This document shows positions 34,593-46,650 of a stretch of 64,000 nucleotides of DNA, one piece after another. The stretch's first letter is position 1. The number at the start of each line of letters is the position of its first letter. This DNA comes from Immersiella caudata. Its lineage: Eukaryota > Ascomycota > Sordariomycetes > Sordariales > Lasiosphaeriaceae. The position numbers and the translations under genes are program-made. The stretch lies in NCBI GenBank assembly GCA_030512335.1, contig JAULSU010000001.1, positions 5,952,001 to 6,016,000 on the forward strand, written 5' to 3'. Below the pieces are notes generated by a model. That model was not told where the DNA came from and searched no databases. It was given only the letters and a program-made list of their open reading frames with translations.

Positions 34593-36276
34593 ATGCCGCC
34601 AGGGCTGAGACCGCCGTCGCGGACACTGCTGCGTTTCCTCCGCGCGCAATCCGAAGGCGTCACCTTCTTCACAAGCGAAACAGATTGCGCTGCCCTCCGT
34701 CGCAACTTCCGAACACGCTCTACCCTCTCTGCGCCGCCTCCACGATGTACGCGTCTCGTACGGCGCGAAGCCGCAATGCACGCGGCAATTTGGCCGTTTG
34801 ATTCGATATTCTCCAAGTCGAGCAGCCGCAAAACGCAGCAGCAGCGCGCCTCCATTGTAGAGGGGAAAGCTAGGAGTGGAACCTTTGGCGCGCCGCGCCA
34901 TTCGTCGTCAAATCAAGGTCCGCATGAACTATGTCGGCCGAAGTGGAAGAGTTGGCTGTTTGGCCAGAGGGAGAAGGCGAAAATAGCGCTGACGGATGAG
35001 GATCTGCGGTTGAAGCTGGAGGAGGAGTCGGGCTCGATCTTCCCGAGGAGGTCGCTCACGGCAAAGGCAGCGCTGGACCCCAGGTTGAGGTGTACTGAAG
35101 TGGATGGGAATGGAGAGGTGATCATGGTTGATGGTGAGCTGAAGAAGAGCGAGCTTATTGCCAAGGTTGGTGGTGTAACTTGATGAGGCAGAGGGTGTTG
35201 CTGACGCCGTGCAGTATGGACTGCTTCCGCGAGATCTGCGGAAGATTGACTCGTCAAACTTGCCGCACATTTTGGTGCGGCCGTCGGCGATTCTGTTGAA
35301 CCTGCTGCATCTCAAAGTTCTGATCAAACATGACCGGGTGCTGCTCTTCGATGTTTATGGCTCTACAACCTCTTACCCCCAGTCGGCGTTCATGTACGAT
35401 CTACAAGGGAAACTACAGCAGAAGCAGGCGCAGAGCGCCAACAGCCTACCATACGAATTCAGAGCACTGGAAGCGGTTCTCATGTCGGTAACCTCGGAGC
35501 TGGAGGCGGACTTCGAGGCCGTTCGAGACCCTGTGATCCACGTTCTGGGCGAGTTGGAAGACGATATTGATAGGGAAAAGTTGAGGGTTTTGCTTGTCCT
35601 TTCGAAACGAGTCAGCACATTTGAACAAAAGGCGAAGCTTGTTCGTGACGCCATCGAGGAACTGCTGGAGGCAGATGATGACCTTGCGTCCATGTATCTG
35701 ACGGAAAAAACACACGACTTGTTCCGCGGAGAAGATGACCACACTGAGGTTGAGCTTCTGCTGGAGTCATACAACAAAATCTGCGACGAGGTGGTTCAGG
35801 AGGCGAGCAACTTGGTTTCAAGCATCAGGAACACGGAAGAAATGTGAGTCAGCCTGCAAGGGTGTACGCGGGACGGTTCTAACTGGAACAGCATCCGTGC
35901 GATTCTTGACGCCAACCGCAACTCACTGATGCTGCTTGACCTCAAGTTCAGCGTCGGTACGCTGGGGCTCGCTATGGGGACCTTCCTTGCAGGTCTCTAC
36001 GGCATGAACTTGAACAACTTCATCGAAACGGCCAGCTGGGGCTTCGGGGCTGTTACGGGAGTGTCGACCATTTTCTCCTTGCTCGTGTGCTGGTATGGGC
36101 TGGTGAAGTTGCGCAAGGTTCAGCGCATCAAGATGGGTGGGCATGGTGGCAACCTACCGGAGGCTGCCAGAGACAGCGCGGATGCGATTCTCGATCCCAC
36201 CAACCGAGAGCGACTTCGACGAATCAACATGATGAAGACGTTGGCAGCCAAGCAGCGGCCCAAGAAGTGGTTTTAG
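34593..36276 (+). CDS. mrs2: Mitochondrial inner-membrane Mg2+ channel, MRS2/LPE10 family (CorA superfamily)
   Basis: Three exons: 34593-35165, 35215-35843 and 35892-36276, giving 1587 nt and 528 residues. The first intron has an uncommon GTTGGT donor, but joining IAK to YGLLPRDLR is exactly what the family requires. The basic N-terminus, rich in Arg, Ser and Thr and poor in acids, fits a mitochondrial presequence. Family landmarks are LLPRDLRKID, PHILVRPSAILLNLLHLKVLI, a long helical region with LEADDDLASMYL, and then two C-terminal membrane segments. The signature loop GMN (438-440, in YGMNLNNF) joins them. The known role is electrophoretic Mg2+ uptake into the matrix, which in yeast also supports group II intron splicing. 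A basic tail (LRKVQRIKM) follows the second membrane segment. Divergent neighbour is the F-box-like gene. Confidence 0.95.
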
Positions 36277-37240
36277 ATGATCGGCGCAAGGTAATTTGAC
36301 TTCTGGCAGCGACGGAATTGGCCCTTTCTTTCCCTCCAGCTGCGGACAGGCTTGGGTGGGTAGCATATAAACTAGACGGCAGTTTGGTACTTTTTACATT
36401 TGGAAGGCAACTCAGGTGTACTGTGAGGCAGGATTTGGGTTTCTGCGATGTATGAATATTTGCAGCTTCGCCTCTCACCTCACCACGGTTGGAGACGGCT
36501 GAGAAGTCACCACACTAATTCAGCAATGAGAGCAAGCTTCCTCGCGCTTTCTTCGGACTCGATCCAGCGAGCTTGTTGGCCTCTTGGCCGCCCGGCCATC
36601 ATGTGCGCGGCTGTTCCCTTCATCCGCAGTGCGCTGCAAGATCACCCGTTAGGGGCCGGCTGCCCCGCAATGGCATATACCCCACTATCTCAGGGGAACA
36701 TCCAAAAGTGACGCACTTGCCACTGCCATTGATTCCCAGCTTCCCATTAGTTGCAGCAAGCCGCATGAGAAACTCATATTCAACATTCCTTCTGAAGTCT
36801 AGTTTCCCAAGAGGGCGTCCAGTTTGAAGATACAACCATCAGTTTGTTCTTGACTTGGGATCAAATCGGGTCATTATTGGTAAGTGCACTCGATCGTTTC
36901 ATGATCAGGCCACCCCCAAAGAGATACCGATGAGTGCTCGCGGATTGAGATAATGCGGTCGGCCTCGCCCAGAATGTTATCATATTTTGGTGTGATGCCG
37001 GCACCAGTGACCGCCGTCCGGAGCTCATCCGAAGTCACCAGACCCAGGAGTCGGCTCCGCGCCGCAGCATCTCCACTGAGAAATTCCCGAGGGCCTCGAG
37101 TTCAAATGTACTGCAGACCGCTAATGTGAGACATAGATATATTTCCTGCTCTGGTGACAGCTTTGGCTCCATTGCCGCTTCGGTAGCTTGCCTGCATCGC
37201 TCACTACCAGCTACCAACAACTCACTCTTACACCGTCACA
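36277..37240. other. Intergenic region between mrs2 and the PPCS gene
   Basis: This 0.96-kb stretch, between two plus-strand genes, should contain the mrs2 3' UTR and the PPCS promoter. No credible reading frame or RNA gene is seen. Confidence 0.5.
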
Positions 37241-38755
37241 ATGATGGACAGCATCCCCTCGGAGAGTCCCCCACCAAACCTTCACGAATTGGCCGAGGAC
37301 CACTACTTCAGCGCCAACCCCCCGCCTAAGGATCTGGACAAGCATTTTGCTCTTGCTCGCGAGTTTATCGACTACCATGCTGCGGCGGGAAGGCCGGTGG
37401 TGTTGATTACCTCTGGCGGAACCACTGTGCCTCTTGGTAAGATTGGCCTTGCTGTGTTCTCGGCAGGGTTTCGAGAGTTGGGGGAAGGGGGGTGGCAGGT
37501 GGCAGGTGGCAGGTGGATGAACCTGTGGCTAACCTGAGCGAAGAGAAGCAGACGGTGCGGTTTATTGATAACTTTTCAGCGGGCACTCGCGGCGCTGTAG
37601 GTGAAGGTCTTTTTATTGGTTTATTTGCCAGTTTAGGATAAAGCCAAGAGTTTCGGCTGCCCATGAGGCTCCAAAGAGATGATGCTGACAACCTCACAGA
37701 CGAGCGCTGAGTACTTTCTCGAAGCCGGATACGCCGTCTTGTTTTTGTATGCCAACCCTCCGAGTCTCGAGTAGCACACACTGATTTCACCAGGCATCGT
37801 CAATTTTCCCTCCTGCCCTTCTCTCGCCATTACAGTCACGCCACCGATTGTTTTCTAGACTTCCTCCGCGAAGGGCCCGATGGCAGCGTCGTCGCCAGAG
37901 ACGAGGATGCTGCGAAGATGCTGCACGTGCTGCGTAAGTACCGCGATGCACGCGAAAAGCACATGCTCCTCGCCCTCCCCTTCGTCAGCATCTCCGACTA
38001 CCTCCATGAGCTCCGCAGCATCGCCCGCCTGATGAAACCCCTGGGTCCCCTGGGCCTTCTCTACCTAGCAGCCGCCGTTAGCGACTTCTTCGTTCCTCCG
38101 GACCGCATGTCCGAGCACAAAATCCAGAGTACCAATGCAGCGGACTCTGTTAATAAGAAGAAGGAGCCCGCAAAGTCGGTTGTAGACGAAGAAACCTTTG
38201 ACAACTTTGACTCCTCACCTACTGTCCCCCGCAGCAAAAGTCTTGTCATCGACCTCGACCCCGTCCCCAAGTTCCTCAAGAACCTCGTTGAGGGTTGGTC
38301 TCCTCAGGGCATGATAGTTTCATTCAAGCTCGAGACGGACCCGCGAATACTCGTCCACAAGGCGCGGTACTCGCTTGATCGGTATCAGCACCATCTCGTG
38401 ATCGGGAATTTGCTGTAAGTTTTCGGCTCGCCCCTGAAGACAAACAGTGGACTGATATTGGAGTAGCTCCACCCGCAAATGGGAAGTCGTCTTCGTTGCC
38501 CCAGGCTCCCCAGACCGCTGGATCCGCATCCCGGCCATCCCGCGTAGGCGAAGCAGCGTCGGCATCAGCACGGGTGCCGATGCCGCGGCCGTAGCAGGTG
38601 ACGTGGAGAAGGACGAACCCCTGGACCCAAAGAGCTTACCAGAGGGAGAGCCTGAGATTGAAATTGAAGGGTTGATTATTCCGGCGGTAAAGGAGCTCCA
38701 CACCAAGTACATCGAGGCGTACAGGAAGAAGGAAGCGGAGAAAGGAGGGAAATGA
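37241..38755 (+). CDS. cab2: Phosphopantothenate-cysteine ligase (PPCS), coenzyme A biosynthesis
   Basis: Five exons: 37241-37436, 37544-37596, 37700-37746, 37794-38414 and 38467-38755, totalling 1206 nt and 401 residues. Four introns of 107, 103, 47 and 52 nt all agree in phase; intron 1 has an AAG acceptor shortly after a CTAAC branch site. The joined sequence shows the PPCS landmarks VLITSGGTTVPLEKQTVRFI, DNFSAGTRGATSAEYFL, FLHRQFSLLPFSRHYSH, YLAAAVSDFFVP and KLETDP. The enzyme joins cysteine to 4'-phosphopantothenate in the second step of CoA synthesis, in the cytosol. It has the eukaryotic stand-alone form, not fused to the decarboxylase as in bacterial CoaBC. Compared with shorter homologues it has an acidic insert before the SKSLVIDLDPVPKFL segment. 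Intron 1 contains a GGTGGCA tandem repeat. Confidence 0.94.
37491..37516. repeat. GGTGGCA tandem repeat in PPCS intron 1
   Basis: Three copies of the 7-nt unit plus GGTGG lie in the first intron of the PPCS gene. They are probably a slippage product; no function is evident. Confidence 0.85.
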
Positions 38756-39316
38756 GGAGATGGTATCAGGAAAAAAAACAGAAGCAGCAGGCACATACTT
38801 AACCCGGCATGAGCTATATAGTTTCGATTTCGAGTATATTCTTAGGGCTGCCCCATATCTACACAGTATTGCTTGCTACCTGTTGCCAAAGAACTCTATA
38901 TCTTCACTGTGTTTCAGCATCTCCAATCCTTTGTTCATATTTAACAGCCAGAGGATCACTGCTCATCCTTCAGTGTCTCAATGAACTGCCCGCGCCATAT
39001 TCAACAATATTTGTACATTTTGTAGTACCACATGGAGACGCACGAGGATTGTCTTGGGAATGGCGGCATTGTCCTCGTGTTTGGTGGCCAGATGTTGACT
39101 AGACCCGTGAACGGACTCGAATAACCGGACCAGACACTATATTCACTTCATTTCTTACATATATCGAGCGAAACAGCCCCTATGGAGCTTATCATAATGC
39201 AAGTTTCCGTCATGAATCATATCGAGTCCCCAATACAAACGCCAGCGTGCCCTGACCATCCATCCATATATGTACGTGCACCTCCCAAATATAAAACACC
39301 CAAACACAACGATGGC
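38756..39316. other. Convergent intergenic region between PPCS gene and sog2
   Basis: This 561-bp stretch is bounded by two converging stop codons, so it should hold both 3' UTRs. No other feature is seen. Confidence 0.5.
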
Positions 39317-42300
39317 CTATGGCTCCCCCGAAAACCCTCTCGTGGCCCTAGCGGCCGGCCCCAGAGCCGCACTTTGCGGTGTCATGGGCAATGGTCCTAC
39401 CGCCTCCCAGCCCCCCTTCTGTGCCTCCCCGTTCCCAAACCTCGCCAAACTCCCGCTCCTGCTACCCACTCCTCTCCCTCCGCTACCACCGCTACCACTA
39501 ACACCCTGCCGCCTTGCCACAACCATCAAATTCATGCTCTCCTTTGTCGATCTGGAGATCCTCTTCAAACCCTCAACAATCTCCTCTGCAGGTAGTGGCA
39601 TCACCCGCTCTACCAGCGCCAAGCGAATCTGATCACCGAGCTCAAACCAAGCACCGAAGAGGTCGCGACAGAGGTCCCAAAAGGGGGAGTACCGTGTCAA
39701 GTTGGGGTCGCGAAGGCGGAGAGTAGATAGGCGCTCGCGAACGAGGTTGTTAGTTTTGAGAACCGTTTCGGACTTGGAGAGAAGGAGTGACCATTTTTCT
39801 TCGAGTTCGGTGACAGAAGGGGATGCGGGGGCGAGCCGGACGCGCCGGAGGCCAGAAGTGAAGAGGGCGGTGAGGGAAGGGATCAGGCGTTGGATGAGCT
39901 CGGTGGCGGTTTTGAGGGAGAGGTAGAAGCGTTCAAAGTGAGTTTCCGAAGTGTTATCGGAGGTGATGGTGGAGGGCGCAGGAAGTTTGGTGATGGTAGC
40001 CGAAGGAGGTTGTCGAGGGGGTGGGGGTGAGGACGAAGAAGTCGGGTTTGGGAGCGCCGGCCCTGGCCGGCCGCGGTTGCTGGGGACGGAGGAGACGGCC
40101 GAGGTAAATGAATCGCCCGAGGATGAGGATGAGTCGGGGCGAAGAGTGCCGGTAACGGCTATGGCGGTGGCGGCGCGGCCGGAAGCACCAGGTGGGTAGG
40201 GAAGGTCCGTTCGGACCTGCTTGGGTGGTGCGGCTCGTTTTTTGGTGTCGGCGGAGGGAGTCGGCACTGGGCGGCTGGGTTCGCGGACTGCTGATGTCGC
40301 CCGGGAGCGTGATTTAGGGGGGATGGTAGGAACATTGTCAGAATCAGCCGGGGGTCCGCCACCAATGGTCTTCCTAGACGACATCCAGCCGTTGATAGCC
40401 ACACGTAGCTCCATGATACTGTGGTAGACCAGCATCAAGAAGGTCCGCATATAACGCTGGTCGCCGTTATCCACGAGCAAGTCGACGCTGCTGATCAACC
40501 TCGAGCAGATGTGGACATATGCCTGGATCAAGGTTGTGTAGGCGCGTTGCATCCCTTCGTGCTCGCGAGCCATTCCCCGGGTGCCAGATGCCAGGTCGTA
40601 ATCTTGGATGGCCTGCTCGAGCTCCTCAAAGTAAACATTAGTGTTGTAAAAGACCATCTCGAGGCTCGACCGTCGAGCACTCCCATCGTTGGTCAAACTC
40701 ATCAAGGTCTGAACGCCCAGGTGAATCTGGAATATCGAGTACAGAATTCCCCTAGCTACCTCCAAGACTGGGTCGACGGCGCGCGACTCGTACTTCCTCA
40801 CCGGCAAGGCCGGAAGCTCGCGCACATACAGTGGCCTTTGCAGGGACGGGTCTTCAGGGCTAAACGGATTGGTCAAGGTGAGACCGCCGCTGTAGCTAAA
40901 CCCTCGGAGATGGTTGCTAAAGCGGTTCATCTTGGGTTCGTTGACGGCAAGGGAGCTTTGCGACGCTACATCGCTGCCTACTGCTGGCCCTCGGCGAGAA
41001 GAGCGGCTCTCCGGTCTTTGCTCGTCATGGGAATTCGGTGGCTCGCCATTGCTGCGGAGGCTCTCGGTCGACTTGCCCATCGTCAGCGGTATGATGCCCG
41101 GCTTCCGGGTAGAGGCATTGCTAAACTGGGAAAGACCGCGAAAGTGGGATCGGCCGGGGATGGGCGGCCTCGATAACGATGGGGATCTCGACACTGGAGG
41201 AGACGGGGCGGCTTCTGAGCTGCCCTTGACCCTGATGGGAAAGCGTCCGGTGGCACGCCTGGTGGTGATTCGCGGGGTATCTGCGCCCTCGCTGGACTCG
41301 TCGTCGCCTCCTTCGGTTTCGGAAACTCCTTCGGCCGTCTGGGCGCTTTGGCGCTGGGCCAGGAACTTCTTGATCTGATCGGTGACAAGCAGCTCGACAA
41401 CCTCATTCTTGGAGAGAATTTCGTTGGCGGGTACATCACCGGGCTGGACCTGGAGGACCTCCCTGGGGGGAAACTTGATGGGATTTCCGGTCAGTCTGAG
41501 CCTCTGAAGCGACGTCATGTCAGCCATACCAAGAGGAAGCCTCTCAATCTGGTTGTCAATGACAGCAAAGGCCTTGAGAGAGGTTAGCTTGGATATCTCT
41601 GGTGGTAGCTCCTTGAGCCTGTTCCGGCCGAGATCCAGAAACTCGAGCGAGGTGAGATCACATAGCTGGATGTGTGTCAGTAGGCAAGCACAGACGGCGA
41701 CGGGGGAAGGGAAGAGGAAGAGGTAGGCTTACCGGCAACGGGAACGCCTCGAATGTGTTGTTTCTCGCTGCAAAGTAGCGCAGAGAGGTACACAATGAGA
41801 AGCGCGTTGGCAGCGAGGCCAAGGAGTTGTGAGAGAGCGCCAACCTGTCGTGGTCATCAGCATCCCGAGGACTGAGAGGTGACATGAGTTGATGAGAGCC
41901 TACCGTTCGACGCCGTTCCGGAGGATATCGACTACCTCATCTGGCAAAGCGGGTATGTTTTTGCCGATGAGATCGATGGTGATTCCGGGTTTGAGGCCGT
42001 CGGCGCCGACAGGGGCGTCTGCCGGGGTACGGGCGTCATCGTCGCCGAGTGCCTTCTTCCTGGCATCGCGCACCAGAGCCGCAACCTGGCCCGGCGACAG
42101 TGGCGTTGCATTCGCTGTCGCTGCTGCCGTCACTGCTGTTGGTCCTGGAGTCGGCAGCCCTGTTGCATTCGGACCGAGTCCGGCAGCGGGACCCGGGCGT
42201 GGCTGCGGAGGTGGCACCAAACGGCGCGGAATGCCGTTCTTCATCAGCGGCGGCGGCGGTTGCTGCTGCTGCTGCTGCTGCTGCTGCGACTGCAGCTGAG

Positions 42301-42322
42301 GCTGTGGGGCCTTGCGCTCCAT
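39317..42322 (-). CDS. sog2: Leucine-rich-repeat protein SOG2, RAM/MOR morphogenesis network
   Basis: Three exons: 42322-41904, 41844-41733 and 41665-39317, totalling 2880 nt and 959 residues. Introns are 41845-41903 (phase 2) and 41666-41732 (phase 0). The start is the first ATG (MERKAPQ); the open frame extends a little further upstream without an ATG. The N-terminus has a polyglutamine tract from a CAG repeat and a Pro-rich segment. Leucine-rich repeats follow at about residues 125-235: LALSHNSLASLP, LEFLDLGRNRLKELP and LQRLRLTGNPIKFPP. The remainder is Ser/Pro-rich with helical blocks and matches the fungal Sog2 C-terminal region (ESRAVDPVLEVARGILYSIFQIH). In yeast Sog2 acts with Kic1, Mob2 and Cbk1 in polarised growth and cell separation; the same is inferred here for hyphal growth. 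Identification rests on the LRR plus C-terminal architecture. Confidence 0.9.
42262..42289. repeat. CAG/CTG microsatellite encoding polyglutamine in SOG2
   Basis: A run of about nine TGC units on the plus strand (CAG on the coding strand) encodes a Gln tract near the SOG2 N-terminus. Its length probably varies between strains. Confidence 0.85.
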
Positions 42323-45300
42323 GGGCGGAGAGCGATGCAACGCCTGGGCCAAACTGCACCCAAAGTTACCTAGGTAAACGACGAAGCTATCGGCCAGCCG
42401 CGAGCATGCCCGGATCGGAGATCAGATGAAGGCGCAAGCAAAGCATTGAGAGCATCAAAAACCGACGATGTCTCTCTGCAAACCTCCAGCCGCCGAGCTG
42501 GCCATGTCGTTCCGGATACGCACAGACCATCCCAGGGGACCATCGCATCAGGCAGTGTGGTGATGGCCGCGCTTCCGAAACCCTGAAACTCCTCACAACC
42601 ACGGCAGTTCACCCAATCGAGCCAATCACACCCCAAGCCTGCAAACGCCTTTTTGCCTCGTTTGTTTATCCCGTCTCATATAACCACCTCTGCCGGCCGT
42701 CTCACATCATCACCGTCGACTCACTCAATCACTCTCTTCAGTACGGGTCCTCACTTTGTTCTCATCTCACCGTGCTCTCGCCAACGCACTCACCCACCCA
42801 ACGGATTGAGTACGTACGCCGCCTGACAGAGACGTCGCCGAACACCAAGCTCGGGTATACCACCCTCGGATATTTTCGTCGCCTTATAAAAAGCACCCCA
42901 TTTCAGCCTGCATCGCTACCGCCCCTAAACCGCTGCCAACGCCCTTATTTAGCGAGATCCCACGCCATCCTCCACTTTCACTACCTCCTCCCCAGCTTCA
43001 ATACACTGCTGCTCTCAGGCATAGCCAGCTGCAGGCAGGCAAGGTAAGACGGCGAGATGAAAGGGCCGAGAGTCACGATGCGAGCACTCGGGGGGCGCTG
43101 CTGGTGATCCTCCTTGTTACAAGTTATTTGAGTCGTTGAGTCACTGCAAGGCAACGCTGGGGCGGCACTATATTGATCGAGGTAAGCCACTGCGAATCTT
43201 TTTGTGCAGCACCCAGCGAAATCCGTCGCTCCCGGAGCCTCCGGGACGCCAGACAAACGGTGAGGCAAGACGGATGGAGGATGGCAAGTCGAATCCCTTT
43301 GGGCTCTAACGAAGACCCACCCCCTAGCCTAACTTCTTTTTCATGATAGGGGCATGTAGCGTCCAAAGTCCCTGCAGCCAAGTGCCAGCTGTTCGAGCAA
43401 GTTCGCTGAAAGGGGGTTGATGAACAAAGTTAGCCTACCCATTCCTCAAGATGTAGCTCTCATCTGCCATCTGGCTTCTCCGTAGTGTCTTTTCGTCTGG
43501 CACAAGCAACGCTCACGGGTCGCCAGTTTTTCACTTGCCAGCTGTGATATGAAAAGCGTCATTCAGACGAGTATCCATAGCCAGAACGTTCAGAAGCCTC
43601 CCCCTTTTCACTCATCCCGAGTTGGCTGATCAAAACACGAACGCCCTGGCAGAGTAGAGCCACACCCCAGCGGGACCGTCGACCCCTTAGCTGTCCAAGG
43701 TATCTCTCGTCCATCTTCAGTTTCTCTCTTTAGCTGTAGATTGTATTCATGATCGTTTCCCTACCACCGCGCGGTCAGTAGTCGAGGGGATTCTCTGGGT
43801 AGCCATGAGCAACGATACAAACCAGCAACGATACTCCTTTTCTTTGGTGAAGCACGGGTGACAATGGGGACAGTTTCATTGACGGAAGCCGCTTGGGTCT
43901 CTGAAGCACAGAACCGCTGTTGTTTGATGATAATGAGATGTGTCAAGTGTCTCTGGTGAGGAGACCAGAGCGCAAACTATCACTCCATATCAACACTCAG
44001 GGACTTGGAGTCAGCCTGTAACGGTCGAGAAACCCGACATCGAAGCAGCAAACCACGACCTGAAGCAAGCCCTCGCCCGAGAGGAAGAACGACCGATGCC
44101 GCAGAGAGGGGGATGAAGAGTTACCAGGAGGCAGCCTGAAAGCTCACGATACCATTGCGGTTTGTTAAAGATTCAGTGGGAGCTATCAGCAGAAAAGCTC
44201 GATTTCGAGAAGCAGTGACGGTGTCTGCGAGCACAAGCTAGACGAACCGGGAAAGCTGACGGCCGACTTGGACGTGACCACCCAGCGAGGAATTGTAGCA
44301 CAACTTGGATTATCTATAAGCCACTCGACAAGCTCATGGACGCTGCAAGACGACATCGGGATGGAAGTTACTGAACATGCTGCTACTATTGGCTACCTAG
44401 AGGAGCGAGATTCCAGGGCACAGAAATGCTACTCGGAAGCTGGAAGGGGCCGTCAGACCCTGGCACCATCGCCGGCCTCAGGGTCAGGTTTCACGCAAGG
44501 CTCATTATTTAAATAGCTTTAGTTTTAAGTACAAAATCCGCCGACGGGGCCGTTTTTGAAGATGCATTGTTGTGGGAGACGAACAGAGGCTTTGGAGGTA
44601 GACACGACATGAGTTTAGGAGTAGCATCGTAACCTTACCTCAACAACACACCTTGGTTTCATCATGAAGAGGATACCTACCAGCGGGGTCAAAGGTGGGA
44701 CGGGCAGATGATTCATCAAGTGGGTGTCCGCAGATCATCACCGGGGCAAAACCATGTTTGTGAACCTTTGTGAATAGCTGCACCAACACTCCACTATCAA
44801 ACTCACAATCGCTACCTGCCACCTCATCAGCCTACCCCTCCCGGCCGAATGGACCCAGTAGTGAGGCAAAATTGAGCTTGGATCAAACCGGAAGGCGAAG
44901 ACGAAGGCAAAATATCCCGCCTTCCCTTTGTTCTCCTCTCATCACTTGACCTCTCACCACTCCACGTCTACGTCTCACAAGGAGACGCCAGAACCGGAGC
45001 CTAACCCAAAAGCGCAATAACCTACCTGTCACAGACGACACCTGGCCCCTGCCCAAACCCAAACCCTAACAAACAGTGCTTGCGTTTCGTTGGGAGATAG
45101 ACCATTTGTCGGGCCGGGCCCTCCGGGATGACTCACTCGGCGGTTGGCGGCAACACCAAACACACTTGCTGCCGCCATTTCACTTGAGGCAGCACGCCGG
45201 AAGCAAGCAGCCAAAGGACAGCTGGGAAATTTGCAGTTTTTGTCCAAAGTACTCACACTGATTCATATCATCTCACTTGAGAGGAGATCGAAAGCGTCGC

Positions 45301-46650
45301 GCTGTGTAACCTTCGGAGTCGGATCCGGTGCCAAGACTTCCAAACCGCTAATGCACTCCGTCAACAAAGGGGGACGCATAAATCTTCGGGGGGCAAACCT
45401 ATTCCGCCATCTCGATCCATCTTAACGGCAGTTTATGTTTGTAATCGTAATCTAGCTGCTTTCCCTAGATGCAGTCCCTGGTCGGTAAGCAAGCGGGGCC
45501 CCGGAGACCCAAGCGGGGAGGAGGAAACAGGTGTAAGACAGATAGGCAGGTAGTTACCGCGCGTTCATTCAGGCACTTGGATCCATCTCATCTCCGTGGC
45601 GTTCCCACCACGTCTCCGATCCTTGGCCGGGAACCAAAAACCAGGTGCCTGCCAGGTAGCAATCGTCGGAATCCAATCACAGACCCTCGGCCCACAGGCA
45701 CAGCGTTCAAACAAGCGGAGCGGGGCTGGGCACGGCATCGAGGGCATCGACATCCGAGGCACGACAACGAATTCGCATCTGAGCGGATTTGCTTTGCTTC
45801 GACTTCTCTCGATTCTTCTCCAAGATACTGTAGCTGCTTTGCTGCTGTCGCCGCTAGCTGGCTTTCTGTTGTCTTTGGCTAATAGCATGCGTGTGTATCT
45901 TTTGCTATAAGTTGTCGTGACGGGTCCTATAGAATCCAATCCAGACAAAATCCAGTTCGTTCGACATGAGTCCGTCCAGGGTAGTGGGCGAGTCTGTCTC
46001 TCGATCTCGTAGCTTGTCTGGATGTCAAATCCAAAGGAGCCCACCTCGTGCTCTAGCCCCAATCCTGAGGCCTAGAGAAGCAGCAGAGACCTCACCTCAC
46101 GAGGTTTTCCCGGCCAGCCTAGCCGGTGTCGTCAGTCCACAACGTGGAAAGCGTCAGCAGCTGTCCGGTTTCTCTGTTGCCTGCTTCCGTCCATTATTGT
46201 TCTTAAATATTTGCCTTGTATCCCGTATTCTCTGGCACCCCAAAGGACACCCGAGAACATTCACCGTGTGTTAGAACAAGTAAACAACAAAAAAAGCAAA
46301 CTCTTCATCGTACAAAGACAACGACCGCTTATCGCCGCCGATATTTGACCCCGAGAACCCCCCGCCCCAAATGCCATTTCCCGATCCAGGACGATGCATG
46401 CAAAAAACAATCCCCCGTCTTCCCTGGCTCGCCATCTAAGCTGTCTAACGAAGCTAGAGGACTTCCAAGGAGCCTGCTGCTGTTGGTATCAAGGTCGAAT
46501 CGAGTTCACCCTGTTTCCTCCTCCCTCAACAAAAGGAAAAAAGAATACTGTCACAACGAGGTTTGTGGTGTTCCGAGAACTTTTTTTTCTGTCGCTTATG
46601 TGCAGCAGGGCACAACATGCCCATTATTGCTTAGTCTTGTGGTTTATGTC
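42323..46650. other. 4.3-kb intergenic region upstream of sog2
   Basis: This is the promoter side of minus-strand sog2 and the 3' side of the minus-strand cyclin gene. Most of it shows no coding character. A possible degraded coiled-coil frame at about 43990-44520 is described separately. Confidence 0.5.
44020..44516 (+). pseudogene. Possible degraded coiled-coil coding relic
   Basis: Several short plus-strand frames in this stretch look like pieces of one charged, helical protein broken by shifts and stops. They include VEKPDIEAANHDLKQALARE with EEERP directly following (about 44020-44100), WELSAEKLDFEKQ (about 44180-44220), EHKLDEPGKLTADLDVTTQ (about 44230-44288) and VTEHAATIGYLEERDSRAQ (about 44370-44430). 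They lie in different phases with no plausible introns between them. I do not recognise the ancestral family, and chance cannot be excluded. Confidence 0.25.

Noticed and set aside
45040..45080. CCCAAACCCTAACAAAC, considered as telomere-like repeat
   Set aside because: Only a single imperfect TTAGGG-type unit; not a repeat array.
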